DNA of 64,000 nucleotides, from contig OX359194.1 in the NCBI GenBank assembly GCA_947172415.1, forward strand, positions 3,162,001 to 3,226,000. Direction: 5' to 3'. Below are positions 45,701-59,072 of this stretch, in pieces; the first letter of the stretch is position 1, and each line of letters opens with the position of its first letter. The notes beneath the pieces are model-generated. The model did no database searches. It saw nothing but the letters and a program-made list of their open reading frames with translations, and was not told where the DNA came from. The stretch comes from Chondrosia reniformis (taxonomy: Eukaryota > Porifera > Demospongiae > Chondrillida > Chondrillidae). The position numbers and the translations under genes are program-made.

Positions 45701-48700
45701 ACATATTTGATATAGTGTCCCTAGTATACCTAAAGCATCCAATTCAGTTGACATACGTATGTACAGTTCTTGGATATACATGTGCGTACATAGCTATCAA
45801 TATACATGTGCGTACATGGTAGACCAGAGAATAGCCATTACAAGTAACCTGATTGAGAGTTTTCTAACAGTGTGCCTTAAATTCTAGGGTCTTTTCAGCT
45901 ATAAAAATGATGGCTTAGATGGCTTAGACCCTGTACCTATTCTAATAATTAAGAGCAAAATGGAGCAGGGATGATAGCTAGTGCATACCTAGGAAGGTTG
46001 TTCTGTGTGGCTGTTCCAGCGCATTACTTTAATAATAATGGCCGTATGGTTTATTACAAGCCATTGTCTAATCACACCATTTTGAAAAATTGTGTTTCTG
46101 TAGCTATACAGTAGAATTTACAAAGGTATACCAGACAGCGTTAGAGGTGAAGTGTGGAGACGTTTTCTTCACATTGATGAAATTAAGCAGCCAATGGTTT
46201 ATGACAACATTAAGGCAGTAGCTAGGAGTGGCTCACCGTCTGTGAAGCAGATTGATAAAGATGTTCTTAGAACATTTAGAAATCACATAATGTTCTACGA
46301 CAGATATGGAATAAAGTAAGTAATATGATTGTGAGGTATATCTTAATATAGTATGAACTACAGTCACATGAATATTGCAGAGAAGTTCACCAAAGGTGAG
46401 TTTCTCTGCACCAGAGCTTCCCACAACAGTGTGTCTGACATTATTACTTTCAAGGAAAGTGAATCTAATGTCGTTTCCTATAATAACCGTGATAATCCTG
46501 TAAACATCCGAAAAAGATGGCTGTCTTTACCAACAATGGATGGAATCCTTGTGGCATTCTTCTCGGGTCAAGTGAATCATCATCCATCTCTTCCCTTATG
46601 TCACTCACATGCAGTGCTCTGTAATGTTATGTGTTTTGGATTGATTGCACGCAAGCTGCAGGGGGAGTTTGCAAACAGAGAATTACAATGAATCACGTGT
46701 ATATAGGTTACTTATAGTTTGTGTATACCAAAATGATATTGTAATCATATCATTATAGGCAACAGCAGCTGTTTCATGTGCTTGCAGCTTACTCCGTGTA
46801 CAATCCAGTGAGTTATCTGTGAGCCTACTAAGTTTTGACTGTATGAGGTAGGGCTTAGGGTTGTTGTTCCTTTCTCTTAACTGATCTCTGTTATCATGCT
46901 CTTAATAATGACAGGTTTTAGGTTATTGTCAAGGGATGAGTAGTCTGGTTGCTGTTTTGCTGATGTATCTGAATGAGGAGGATGCCTTCTGGGGCTTGGT
47001 AACCATGACCAGCAACAAGAAATATGCCATGCATGGTGAGAAACCATTCTTCATGCAAGTGGTTGAATGCCCAACACTTTCTGTACTAAAGTGACAGCAA
47101 CAGTTGATTGTTATCACTTAGAGAATTATTTAAATATACAGTAAAGTACAGACACATACATACATGAATGTAGAAATTAGAAGTTAATATCATGTTTTTT
47201 TATTATCGTTTTATCGTAGCGGAGAAGCCCGCGGAAGGAAGGCTTCTATGCTAGTACATACATATACCTGCATACATACCTATGATATGTAACTGTACTG
47301 TGGTATGCATGCAAAGGTAGACTATAGTTGTTTGCTTAGTAAGACGTATACACATGTGTGATGTAATTTCTTCTTCAATGATGCAGGCTTCTTTATACCA
47401 GGATTTCCTAAACTGAAGCTATGGTTTGAACATCATGACAGGATTCTAAAAAAACTCCTTCCCAAGTTGTACAAGCACTTTGAAAAGCGAAACATTGAGC
47501 CCAGCCACTACTGCACTGCATGGTTCTTTAAGCTTTTCATAGACACGGTAAGCTTAGCACCTTCCTGCTGTACCACTATCATGCTACTCTAAATAGCTTT
47601 ACTTGTTACCTTATTAGCATATTCTGAAATATTGTTTTTGGTACATTTGATACTTTTGGTATATTTGGTACGTTGGATTACCTTTAGATCCCATTTCAAG
47701 CTGCTCTGAGAGTATGGGATGGATTTCTGTTGGAAGGTCAAAGTGTCATTGTGGCCACAGCAGCGACCTTGTTAAAAGTTAACAGAAGTTAGTTGTGTTC
47801 CACATGTGAAATACTTCAACACAATAATGCCTAGTTAACCAGAGAACCTGACTTACCTTTTATTTCTGAGTAAGATGGCTGTTTCATAGAGTTCTAACTC
47901 TAGCTTACAGTTGACTCAATTCTCAATGTAATACGTACAGTATGTCTCTCACAATAATGATGTCTTTAGTAACTTTGTGGCCAAAATGATGCATAAGTAA
48001 CCCAGAACACTATTTCCTACATAATAAATCTATTCTATTGTAAAAAGGCCTGTACAGAACTAAACCTAGTGAGAATTTTGTGTGAAGATACAAGAGTCTT
48101 TTATTTCTCTGCTGCACTGGAGGTATACTTAGGTATTATTTATTCCTTTCTTTTATAAATACGTAATTGGTACTTTTGTATTGGAGACTCTTTTCCTTTT
48201 TTATAGAACCTTTGATGAATCTAGATGAAGATGATTGCAGAATTTACATCCAAGAGTTAGGTCAAAGGCATATTGAGGAAGAGAGCTTCATAAAAGAGCT
48301 TCATGATGTAATGCATGACCTTAGTAAAGCTAATCTAGCAATACCTCAATCTGAAACTGTAAGTCATTCAATTATTCTTGTAATTAGGATCCCTTGAGCT
48401 TGTTCATTTTGGAATCTGTAAAACACTATTACAGTGCTTTTTGGGTCACTTATGCAGACCGAACATTGCAATTGGTAACAGTTAGTAACTTGTGACTACA
48501 ATTTGAACAAAGTTTCCTACTAGAATGACGTCACCATGCAACGATAACCTTTTTACCAATTACCGATTGCAACGTCCAGTCTGGACAACCGACCTGAAAA
48601 GTACTGTATAACCTAGAAGGAGGTTTCTGTTTATTGCCTCTTCAATGTGTACAATAATTAGATGTTTCAGTAGAGGTTTCTCTGTTTTATATTTTTAGGA

Positions 48701-48944
48701 CAGAAACTTGCAGGATATTGCTGAACTAAATGAACAAGCTTTAGATAATGCTAGACATTATTTTGACAGACATCCTATTGCTTTGAAACATGAGACAACA
48801 AAAAATGGTCAGCAGCCGCAAGACTATAGTCTCCCCAATGGCTTAAGATCTAATGGTAGGGACCTCCCCTCTCCTTTTATGAAGGACAATAAACATCCAT
48901 TTTTAAAGGAACGTACAGCATCAGAGGATGGTACTCTAGTTTAG
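42781..48944 (+). CDS. USP6NL: USP6NL/RN-tre-like TBC-domain Rab GTPase-activating protein, 9 exons
   Basis: Exons: 42781-42971, 45268-45382, 46104-46315, 46759-46807, 46915-47035, 47387-47547, 47688-47787, 48207-48358, 48699-48944. All introns are GT-AG and the phases agree, giving 448 residues. The N-terminus ([29 protein letters not shown]) and the TBC domain (about 100-320) closely follow human USP6NL/RN-tre. The arginine finger lies in IDKDVLRTF (Arg158) and the glutamine finger in YCQGMS (Gln195). Other conserved blocks are [32 protein letters not shown] and [17 protein letters not shown]. The family turns off endosomal Rabs such as Rab5 by speeding GTP hydrolysis. The C-terminal tail is only about 90 residues, far shorter than in the 828-residue human protein, so SH3-binding sites known there are probably missing. 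It could equally be orthologous to the common ancestor of USP6NL and TBC1D3. Confidence 0.93.
43262..44600. repeat. rearranged inverted-repeat cluster in intron 1 of the TBC gene
   Basis: 43310-43455 is mirrored at 44445-44600 (shared core gtcagtctactacgtggtat, gcagagttcaaagtttgaat, catgtgatactaccgcc). 43262-43335 is mirrored at 43683-43750 (aaggattgtagcaatct, gaattgtatgaggaggtgga). The enclosed 43860-44440 is GC-richer, with a 127-codon plus-strand frame of no known family. The nested arms suggest a foldback transposon that has inverted and inserted into itself. Confidence 0.75.
45033..45126. repeat. single arm related to the 7.2-kb foldback
   Basis: It shares taatactatgtaacataaag, gagatatagccttgaaat and aattggttaactggacatct with one arm and the loop of 7191-7385. 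Confidence 0.7.
47203..47258. repeat. short MITE-like remnant in the TBC gene
   Basis: It reads ttttatcgtagcggagaagc ... aaggcttctatgctag. The mirrored form is at 41437-41480. The ends may be the terminal repeats of an internally deleted element (intron 5). Confidence 0.5.
48000..48115 (+). repeat. dispersed SINE-like repeat (family A), partial
   Basis: It shares gaactaaacctagtgagaat and gaagatacaagagtctttt. It lies in intron 7 of the TBC gene. Confidence 0.55.
48431..48607. mobile_element. short MITE (177 bp), CAGTG-type ends
   Basis: acagtgctttttgggtc at the left and gacctgaaaagtactgt at the right are inverted repeats. Inner blocks (gcaattggtaac / accaattaccgattgc) are also mirrored. It lies in intron 8 of the TBC gene. 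Confidence 0.75.
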
Positions 48945-49672
48945 TACTAGAACTAATTGAAACTATTTTATGTTATATATAACAATGCTATAATGTCATT
49001 ATACGTACAGTAATTGTAAAGATTCTATTTGATCCTGTGATTTGTATCACACATATGACTGCTGCACTCTATGCAATGTTATTTTATTTTGAAATTTACC
49101 ATTTGTATTGAACACTTCATGGTTGTGCATTATTTTGAGAAATTACATATTATTTGAGTCCACTAATGTTAATGAATTCAGCAGAAGCCCAGCATTGGAG
49201 GCACATAAAATGCTAAATTGTATTGCAAAAAGGATATTGAACCCTGAGAGAAGTGATTAACAACTGCATCATTCCAAACTCTTAAATACCTATTGCATGT
49301 GTGTAGATTAACCTTTGTTACTTTGATCATAGGCTGCATTCTCAAAGACCACCACTTTACAGCCTTGCAAATTTGGTGTGTCATAGGTAGTAGTTATACC
49401 AAACTCAAGTGTGATGCACAAGTGATATCCAGGGGAGACTTGAATCAATTGTAAAGGTGATGATAAATAAACATGAGTAGGCCTACTGGTGATAAAACAT
49501 TTATCACTAGTTCAAGTGTGAAATATAAGGTTTGTAACACCCCAGATATCACCCGGTTGCCCTGGTAACGTGATATATATATATAATAGTACAGAGACAT
49601 ATTCATTTCATTACTTTTATATAATGTATAATATTCATGAAAGATTATATATATATACGTATATATGTAATA
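48945..49672. other. intergenic gap between convergent genes
   Basis: The TBC gene ends at 48944 on the plus strand and the CH-SH2-SAM gene ends at 49673 on the minus strand, so this gap of about 730 bp holds both 3' untranslated regions. No repeat family or further gene is seen. atgataaataaacatgag near 49460 is a possible polyadenylation region for the plus-strand gene. Confidence 0.4.
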
Positions 49673-52600
49673 TTATAATTGTTCATTAACGTTGTACATT
49701 TCTTGAAGTCCTCTGATTCTCTTTAGTATTCGCTGTCTATAACCCAAGGGAATAATTCCAAGCTCCTCCTTTAGAGTTGTGTCATCCAGTGACAAAAGAC
49801 ATTCACCATCAATCTCATTCTGGTCAAATGTTCCTTTGAAATTTTCCAAGTTATTTTCCATTAGCCATTGTAGTACATCATCTTTAGACCAACTAGATAT
49901 GTTAGTCGGATTTAGGGTGCCCATTTTTGGGAGGACATTACACATAGCTACATATTTACAAGATGAACAGATAAGTATAATAATTATGCGATTTGCAATG
50001 TCTGTTAATAAAGGCAAACCACACATGTACTAACAGCAGGTTGCATTAATATTGTTACAAGAACTACATTATTAGACATCATATAAATATTATGGTCATA
50101 ATATAGCTGTCATTTTATGGTCATATACTCAACTCATGTCACAATTTTTCTATTTAAATGGCTTGTAATCCCCTCTTCCTCATTATGCTGATGAAAACCT
50201 CCGGATTGAAACATTCAATTTGTTTTTTTTTAAATACAATTGTTGCTGCGTCTCAATAAATTAGGATACTTATTATGAATGCAACAAAAACCCCTTATCA
50301 CTTCATGCATTTACATATATATATATATATCTTACCCAATGGACTGTGAATGATACGCTGATCACCTTCCGTTTGTTTTCCATTTAACGATTCGGGACTG
50401 GTTCTGCTCTCCTTCCTTTCAATTGAAGAGTCATGGTTCACTGGTTGATCAACAGATTTTGACTTTGATGAATGTGAAAGAACAACACTTGGAACAGATA
50501 TGGACTGTGACTGCTGCTGAACCTTGTTACTATTGGATGAACCTTTTTTGTCCTTCTTTACAGTACTATAGAGCTGCATATCATCTCTTAGTTCTTCTTT
50601 TGGTATGTTAATGACTCTCACAAAGCTACCAATTTTTTCTGTAACAAATTCTGCAAAGAGCTGTTGTAGTGAAGCAAATTAAAATTGTAGACATTATATT
50701 AATACTTGTATTGATAATATAAGCTTGGTGATTATATATTTTTAACATGAGCTATGTTTTCCTAATACGATTGTCCACTAACCATAACACACTCTTTCAA
50801 ATTGTTATACAAGTGCGGTCTAGGGGGAACGGTGTACTTCCCATCTTGCCAATGAACCTTCCAGTGAATCACATCTTCTATAATCTTGAAGGTTATAGCA
50901 AAGGTATTTGGTTGACTACCAGTCCTGACTAGAAATGATCCCACCCTACATGTATTAACAGAGAGGGTGTATCATTAACTATCCAAAACATCATACGTAC
51001 ATGGATCAAGGAAGATCAAGGAAAAGACAAAGATTCCCAGGCTAGGGTCACTGATGAAGGGTGGAATTCCCAGAAACAGTTGTCTGATCCAGTGGAGCAG
51101 AAGAAGAAAAAGACACCTATATCCTCATCCCAAGCTACTGTATATCCAGGTTTAGTTCCCTATAGGCATTTTAATTTATAATAAATTTAGTAGGCATAGC
51201 AGGTAGGAAACTGGTGTAATAGATTTGTGGCTATAAAGAAGAGATTAAAAAGCATATTTAAGAGTTTTATATGCAGTTATACATTGGACTGCATTTTACT
51301 TAAAAACAATATAGGGACACCTGTGCCAAAAAATATTCATATGCTAAATAATACAGTAGAATTTCAAAATGCATGTACTGTAATATTGTATAACCAAAAC
51401 TCATATACGTATATACATGCATAACTCCATCGAGCTTCACATAAACGTATATACGTATATATAACTTGAGCTCGTTCCTATTGATATTGAAAAGGAAATA
51501 AAGTTTGTTTGGCAATTATTAACGATTTGTTTGTAGTTTTAAATACAATCGGGTTGATAAATGATCCTAGCTGATTCTGATATTTACAGTGAACAATTAA
51601 TAATAAAATAAGGATTCCTTCTTTAACTAATTCAACCTTATCCTTTGGATGGAACGTCATTCAACTTGTTGAGTGTCTAAAATGTAGTTTTTGGATATCT
51701 TTTGGTTGAATGTTTTGACCCTTAGGGTATTCATCATCGACTGGCAGTTATCTTTTTACAGACATGTCATTTCAATTTTGTGGTCCTTTTTATATAGAAG
51801 CTCAGTAAACTGAAAGATGTTCCATAAGATAAATAAATAATAATTACCAAATCTCAACTACATACAGTGCAATCAGCTTCATCTGCCACAATTGGTTCAG
51901 GCAATTTTATGGCGGATTAATGAGTTGGCCGATTATACAATATGAAGTCCAGTTTATCACATTCGTTTCTTAAGTACAATAAAAATGTAATTTACCATAA
52001 ATAAGACTTTTGTCTTTGAAAATGTGTAAAATGTATATAATACTATATACATGCATAAAAGTGTAGATTTTACTATACATATAACTATGTACAAAAATAG
52101 ATAAATTAGTCCTTGAACATTTTGACCCCATAACGATACGACTGAAGTGTTATGAAAGCAACTGAAGAAGTGTTAAAAGGGCCGATGGCAGATAAAGTGG
52201 TACGTAAACAATATATTATGTGGAATTGATGTCAAAAAACTATGGCGGATGGCGGATTTTACGGGTTATTGGCGGATCTATATAGTTTTGTGAATTCGTG
52301 CAGGAGAAGGTTGGCGGATTGTGCGGTTTGGCGGATAAAGCGATGGTGGATTAGGCAGAGTGCACTGTATATATAACCACATACATTAGTCTTTATAACA
52401 TGATTATGTACTTATATACATGAAATGACTTACTTTCCATATTGTGACATCAGTTTTTCAGCTTCAATTCTGGAAACATTCAGAATCATTGATTCAGTCC
52501 ACAAAAAATATTCTAAGCTCTATAAAGAGTATATACATACCCTCCAATTTAATTGATTTATAAATAAACCTCAATGTAGCAATCAATATGTACATATATA

Positions 52601-55600
52601 AAATGATTTGCTCAAATATTATTGTAGAGGACAACTAAACTAACTTGTCTTCGTAAGCCTTGTTTTGATGTTTTTCTGTATCTGATCTTCTTTCTGTGGA
52701 CAAGATTAATTCCTTCTACTATTTCATTATATGTCAAATCACCTGACTGATTCAATTTCTTTAAATCCTGAACAAAATGAAAATAAAAACTTAAGTGATT
52801 AATTTTCAGTTATAGATTCATCTTGCAGTACTTACTTGCTCTTACAGTATGTACATATACATATATGTATACTATGTATGATTGCACAGTATACATATAT
52901 ATATATATTTACCATGTTAGCCTTCCAGTCTTTCATTGAAAGCTGTGGTACATTAGCTAAATGAACACTGCTAGAAGAGATTGTTTTCAGATGTTCAAGA
53001 AGATGCTATAAACATGCAAGACACAGATTTTTAAGATGTAATGTTATATAATATATGCAATCATTCATGATATAAGCTGTATGTTTATATATACGTACGT
53101 ACCTGAATTAAATGAGTTAGTGCACCAAATGGTGCACTATTCAATCCCAAGCAGTATTTTCCATCGAGTATGTCTACCTTCCAGTTTTTTATTCCCATTT
53201 GATTTCTAGGGAATTCCAGCCATTCATATAAGTATACGTATATATGTACGTATACGAAGTATATAGATCAATTCTGTATGTATACACTTAATTACGTACA
53301 TGCGTACACATAATTATACAATACAGTAGAATCTTCCTTTTTATTTATAGGTGTCTTACTTGCTATATATACATACTTACATAATTATTTAAAATGCACA
53401 AGCAATGTCCATAGATATAGAGCAGACAGCGCTTCAGTATTTACAAATATGTATATAAATCTTTTAAGCCCAAAATCGTGAACCTGTGAAATGTGTTATT
53501 TGCTCCAGAACATTCAGGGGGAAAAGCAACAAAAAAGAGGCATAAATGTTTGGAAGAGACTGAAACCTATATCTGAACAGCATGGTGCAGTTCAATGCCC
53601 TAAATGTGAGAAGTGGTTTAAAAGTAAAGGCGGCAGTATACAGATGTATATAGATCCCATCACGACTCAACAATACATGACTGTGAAACGGCAGTTTCAC
53701 AACAGGACAGGACAGGATATATACATAGGCACATATATGCTTGATGTGCAAGCATATGTACATATATGCACACAAAAATATATGTACATACCTATAAGAA
53801 ATTACTATAAACTGTCCAGCTTTGCTTGCGACTTCTCTTAAAAGGAGTGACCCTGGAACCATTTTCTCCAATATCTGCTGGCAGTCTTCATTAGACAGAC
53901 CTTGATAAACAACCTATGTTCACACAGAAATATAATGGTTATATTGTGTTGTTATTAGAAAAAAGTATACACTGTAATTTTATAATGATTGACTTGGTTG
54001 GCTAACACATTAATTTTTTCGTGCAAACTACTAATTTTGAATTCTTCAACCCAAGTAGCAATTCAATTTCACATAACAGTGCAAATACATTCTGACAGCT
54101 ATACTGCCATGTTATCAGATCTAGAGCTGTCAAAACATGTTGGTATACTTTTGGGATTTTATATATAAAGAATTGAAGAGCTATTTGGGTAGGAGAAATT
54201 GAGAAATTTGCATGCAAGAAACATTTAACATTAGACAAATTGTACACTTACAAATGTGTTTGGGGGCTGTAATCTGTTTTTCTTTATATCCTTCAAGGCA
54301 TGCAAATAGTCTAATGCAAGCTCCTCGTTCTGATGGACATAAGGCAATTCAGCACTAGGATCTCTAAGAGCAGTGAGGAGGGCCTTTTCATCTTCATTAC
54401 TCACTGTCACGTTAATTACAAAGAGTGCACCCTCCTCTACAAATTGTAAAGGGTACAAATGCATACAGCATATTCCATATCTGTAATGAACTATATGTAT
54501 GGACTAAGACTATTAGGAAGTATTTAGATTGCTTGCAATGTATATATTATGTAACTCTCCCTATTAAAAAGTACATAAACGTATATGGCTAACTTCTTGA
54601 TTCCACTGTTTTAACTTCTAGTTGGTATATTTTAGCTGACACACCAGAATATTCACATGGTACAGTGGAAATTGAACCATCCTGAAAAGAAGGCTTTGAG
54701 AGAGAAATATATATATATAAATAACCAAAGTTATGCTAAAATATAATGTCTTCTTATTATTACAAAATTATATATTAAGTAAAAGTTCGGGAAACAAGAA
54801 AAGTGAGAGTAATTTAGACATGGACAATCAATTCCTGCATGCATATAAGTGCATGGTGCCATGGGTAAAACATAACCTGGCAATGACATCGAATATATAC
54901 TACACAATAAAAAGATACCTACAAAGAGCTTACTGAAGATGATTCATATATTCTTTCATAATTAGTATCATTGGTGATGGCTATACAATTTCCCTGTGAT
55001 ATTTCAATTAAGCCAGCATCGACGTATTCAATCTGCAATTATAAACAAGAGTTTTCAGATCTACGTGTATAGCTATACCTCTCTCCTGCCCGCACTCTAA
55101 ACAAGCTAAATACTTATAGCCATATATGGATAAGTAGACTTCTGTTGTGCTCCTTAATTATATTTATTGTTAAAATTAATTCTAATGAATGGAACAGCCA
55201 TATTTCACAGTTTAGTATATAGGGTGCATATACGTAGCTCAACTGTCTGATATGTACCTTGACTATCAGAGAATACGGGAGTACTCTAGGCATGGCCGAA
55301 AAATGGCCGCCCTATCTAATGTATTATCAAGCAACACCTCATAAATCACCAACAAAGCGTTAAAAAGCAGTTAACCAGGAATAGGCCCTATTTCCGAAAT
55401 TCATTTATCTTTTTTCAAATGGACTAGCGCTAATATGCGAACTTATGCGGACACCACAGGATCAAATTACAGGTTTTAGATGGAATGAAACCTATTTGAA
55501 ACTTCTTGAACGGCCAGGTTTCAAAGGGTGGACAAGTATGCACTAGGAGATTAATTTCACAAGTTTCAAGTTTTTCCGAGATCGTTTTCCAAGTTTATCA

Positions 55601-58600
55601 TGCTTTCATGTCTTTTGAAACCTGGCAGTTCCCAAGAGTTTCAAATAGTTTTCATTCCATATGAAACCTGTAATTTGATCCTGTGCACGTAAAAGTTATA
55701 TTTCATCATAAATATTTCTAAACTAGGAAAAAGACAGCTTTAAGTCCGAATGCGCCCTACAAAAAGCATGTTAATTGTGAAAAGCGAAAATTGTAGTCTT
55801 CTTGGTCGCCATTTTTATATCAGAGATCATGGTTTTCGGTACATTTCTCTTGTTTGAGACGTTATTTCGTGATTTTCGCCAAGTAATTTTAACAAGAAAA
55901 TAGGGAATACAAGTATAAAAAACATGATGATAGCAGTAAGAATGGCACCAGTGACTAGTACATCTGCAAAAAGTAACGAAACAAGACAGTGATTATATGA
56001 TAAGACTAATCATATAGAAGTTACATATATACTGAAATTTAAGTAACCTAACCATACACTTCTGTGTTTGAGCGCACCATTCCTACTTCAGCTTGGTGCA
56101 CTCAAATACAAAAGTGTATGGTTAAGTTAATACTTAAATTTCAGTATAATACAACTTCTGTATGATTAGCTATAGCCTTATCATATAATCGCTGTCTTGT
56201 TTTGTTACTTTTTGCAAATGTACTAGTGAACACTGCCATTCCTACTTGTAACATCATTTTGTAAATGTTTTTTATTTACTTATACTTAATGTGCTACATG
56301 TATGCATATGCTTATACCTCCTCTTCAACCAGTTCCTCTAAATATTCAATCATTTGAAATTCAAAAGATTCCTCTATTTCAAATTTCATACTAATCCCTG
56401 TGTATATACATATTGAAAGTTTCTAATTATATATATTGAAAAGTATACACATTTAGTTTTGTACAAGTATAATTACAATCAAGTATTACACAGTGCAAGT
56501 TACAAATTCAAGTGACTCCTAAGATAATCACAATCCAGCCAGTATAATAAATATATATATATACATATCATATAAGGTAGAACACATAGCCTACCAATAG
56601 ATGAAAGTTCCAGTGTGAAAGGGGTCTCAGCTAATAACCACAGTGGATTTGCCTTGAGAGGGAGCTATATAGGAATACCGATGGTCGGTTGCATGCATTC
56701 ACATAAATCAACTGGGTTAGAGATGATTTGGTAACTTGCACAAGAGGAACATCGTATTTATGACATATATAAAGGCCTTGGCCTTTTATATATGTCCTTG
56801 TGTGCAAGTTACCAAATGGCCTCTAACCAAGTTGACTATGTGAATACATGTAACCATCCCGTCGGTATTCCTAGCTCCCTTTCAAGGCCAATCAAATCTG
56901 CTGTGGTGAGATATATATTTTGTGGTGCTGCCACTTTAAAGTGCCTGGCTTGACTGCACAGTTTAATATAGCTGATTGTGGTTATACATGTATATGTGAC
57001 TCACCTGAGCTTAGAAGATCTAGATCTGATTCTGGTATTTCTGGAACAGCTGTAGAAGAGAGCCCTCTCATTTTCAGGAAATAGCTCAATGCTAGAATAC
57101 TAAACACTAGTTGAATTTTGTTGTTGGGATCTTTGGGATGGAATGCCTAATATTAATTGGAAGAGTATAATTCATATAGCATAGAATTATGGAGAAAGTG
57201 AAAAGGAAACAAAGAACATGGAAGGAGAAGTTGGAGAAGATGGAAGATGACAGACTAGTAAAGAAGGTGTACACTGAGGAAATTGTAGGGAAAAGGCCAA
57301 GAGGAAGACCGAGAAAGAAATGGATAGACAATTTCTAGCTATAGTATAAAGTCAATTGTAGTATTAATAATTGTATATATATAGCAGCAACCTCCTGCAT
57401 AGGAGATAAGCTATGGTGCAGATTGATTGATTGATTGATTGCATAGAATTATAATCATTCCATGCACTAGTTGTTACTGGTATCACTATTCAAAAATATG
57501 CAGGCAAAACAAAACAATAAGATTTTTCTGCATAATATCACTCCTAGATTATAATTCTGTGATTATGGAAACATTCAATTGTATGTACATGTCTACAGAT
57601 AACAATGAATAGACAAAATTCTCTCAGTCTATATATATTCTTTTATATATGTAGTCAATGTCAATAGGGTCACACTTGTTTTAACACTTACAGATTATAT
57701 ATATAGACTGAGTATTGTTTAATTTGGTCAGTAAAATGTATACACATAATATTGAAACTTTATATGTAGGTTAACCAAGTTGACTGTAGTTAATGGTAGG
57801 TATTCAGAGTGACATGCATGCTTGGTCAGCTAATGGTAATTACCAATTCGCACAGAAGTACAGAGATTAGAGAACTTAAAGCGGATATCACCTGCATTAG
57901 CGTGTTCTACGACCAAATTTGCACAACAGTACTAGCCTGTCAAGTCTCCTATTTCTATTCTTTTTTTGCTTTGGTATTTCGTTTTTGATTCTTTTTCTTT
58001 TCCTATTAGGTAGGTTCTCCGTCCTCCCTAAGAGGGCGTGAAAGGGCGCATGGGCTGTACCCCCAGATTTAAGCTGAACTCAGGGACATGTTAATGTCTA
58101 AGGATATATATATGCATCCCCAGACAGAAAGTTAATTAGTGGGGCTCGAACCACTGGGAGGTACTCAGCCAACACGTATAACCCTTACATTCCAAGAAGT
58201 TATATAATATGTATGTGTACAGATGTAGTATATACAGTGTGTGTGGGTTATATGTTAAATGCAGATCTAGAATGCCGTATCTATTAAATATAATATACCC
58301 ACCTGTGGTAGTCCAATTTTCCCTAAAAAGGAAATGTAACATATCACATTTTCAGTGTGCCTGTCATCTTTTCCATCTTTCTAACAGGAGTTAAGGAAGA
58401 TTATGCAAATTCAATTAATACGTACATGTAGTATGTGAAGGACTCACAAATATCAAGAAGAAGACAAAAATCCCATAGACATAGAGTAGAATTTAATTGT
58501 AATCACACACTCTCACATTCCTTCCATTGGAGGTGGAATGGTGTCATATTGTATATAACACATTACGTGATTACAGCTCTCTTTACTCAGTAACAAAAAT

Positions 58601-59039
58601 AACTGCATATTATATATATACTAAACTTTTACTTTCAATATATGTAATATGTAAATATGTATACGTATCCTAGATTTGAAATATTTTACATACTTTCATA
58701 TGTACACTTATATTAATGCTACTATACAGGTATAATAATAAAACCATTATCTCATGTATAAAATACCTTGTAGTTAGCTTCATGTCTGTCATAAATATGC
58801 TTCCACTTCGGATATTCTGCCATGTACTTTTCTCCTAATTGGCAGAGGATAACTCCATTTTCCAAATGAGATTCAAAATCAGCCAAAATTGGCATCTCAA
58901 TTCCCAATATGCTTGACACCCATCTATAGTCAAATATGTATGTATATATTTATATATTTTTTATAAATATGATGACTATGTAAAAATCTGTCATTTACAG
59001 CATACGTATATATATGGCAAGCACAGTTTGTACTTATAC

Positions 59040-59072
<33 letters not shown>

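Noticed and set aside
49673-54436. JAK-type kinase or SHIP2-like phosphatase as the identity of the SH2/SAM gene
   Set aside because: No kinase or 5-phosphatase motif lies between the SH2 and SAM parts, and the N-terminal exons are IQGAP-like CH sequence.
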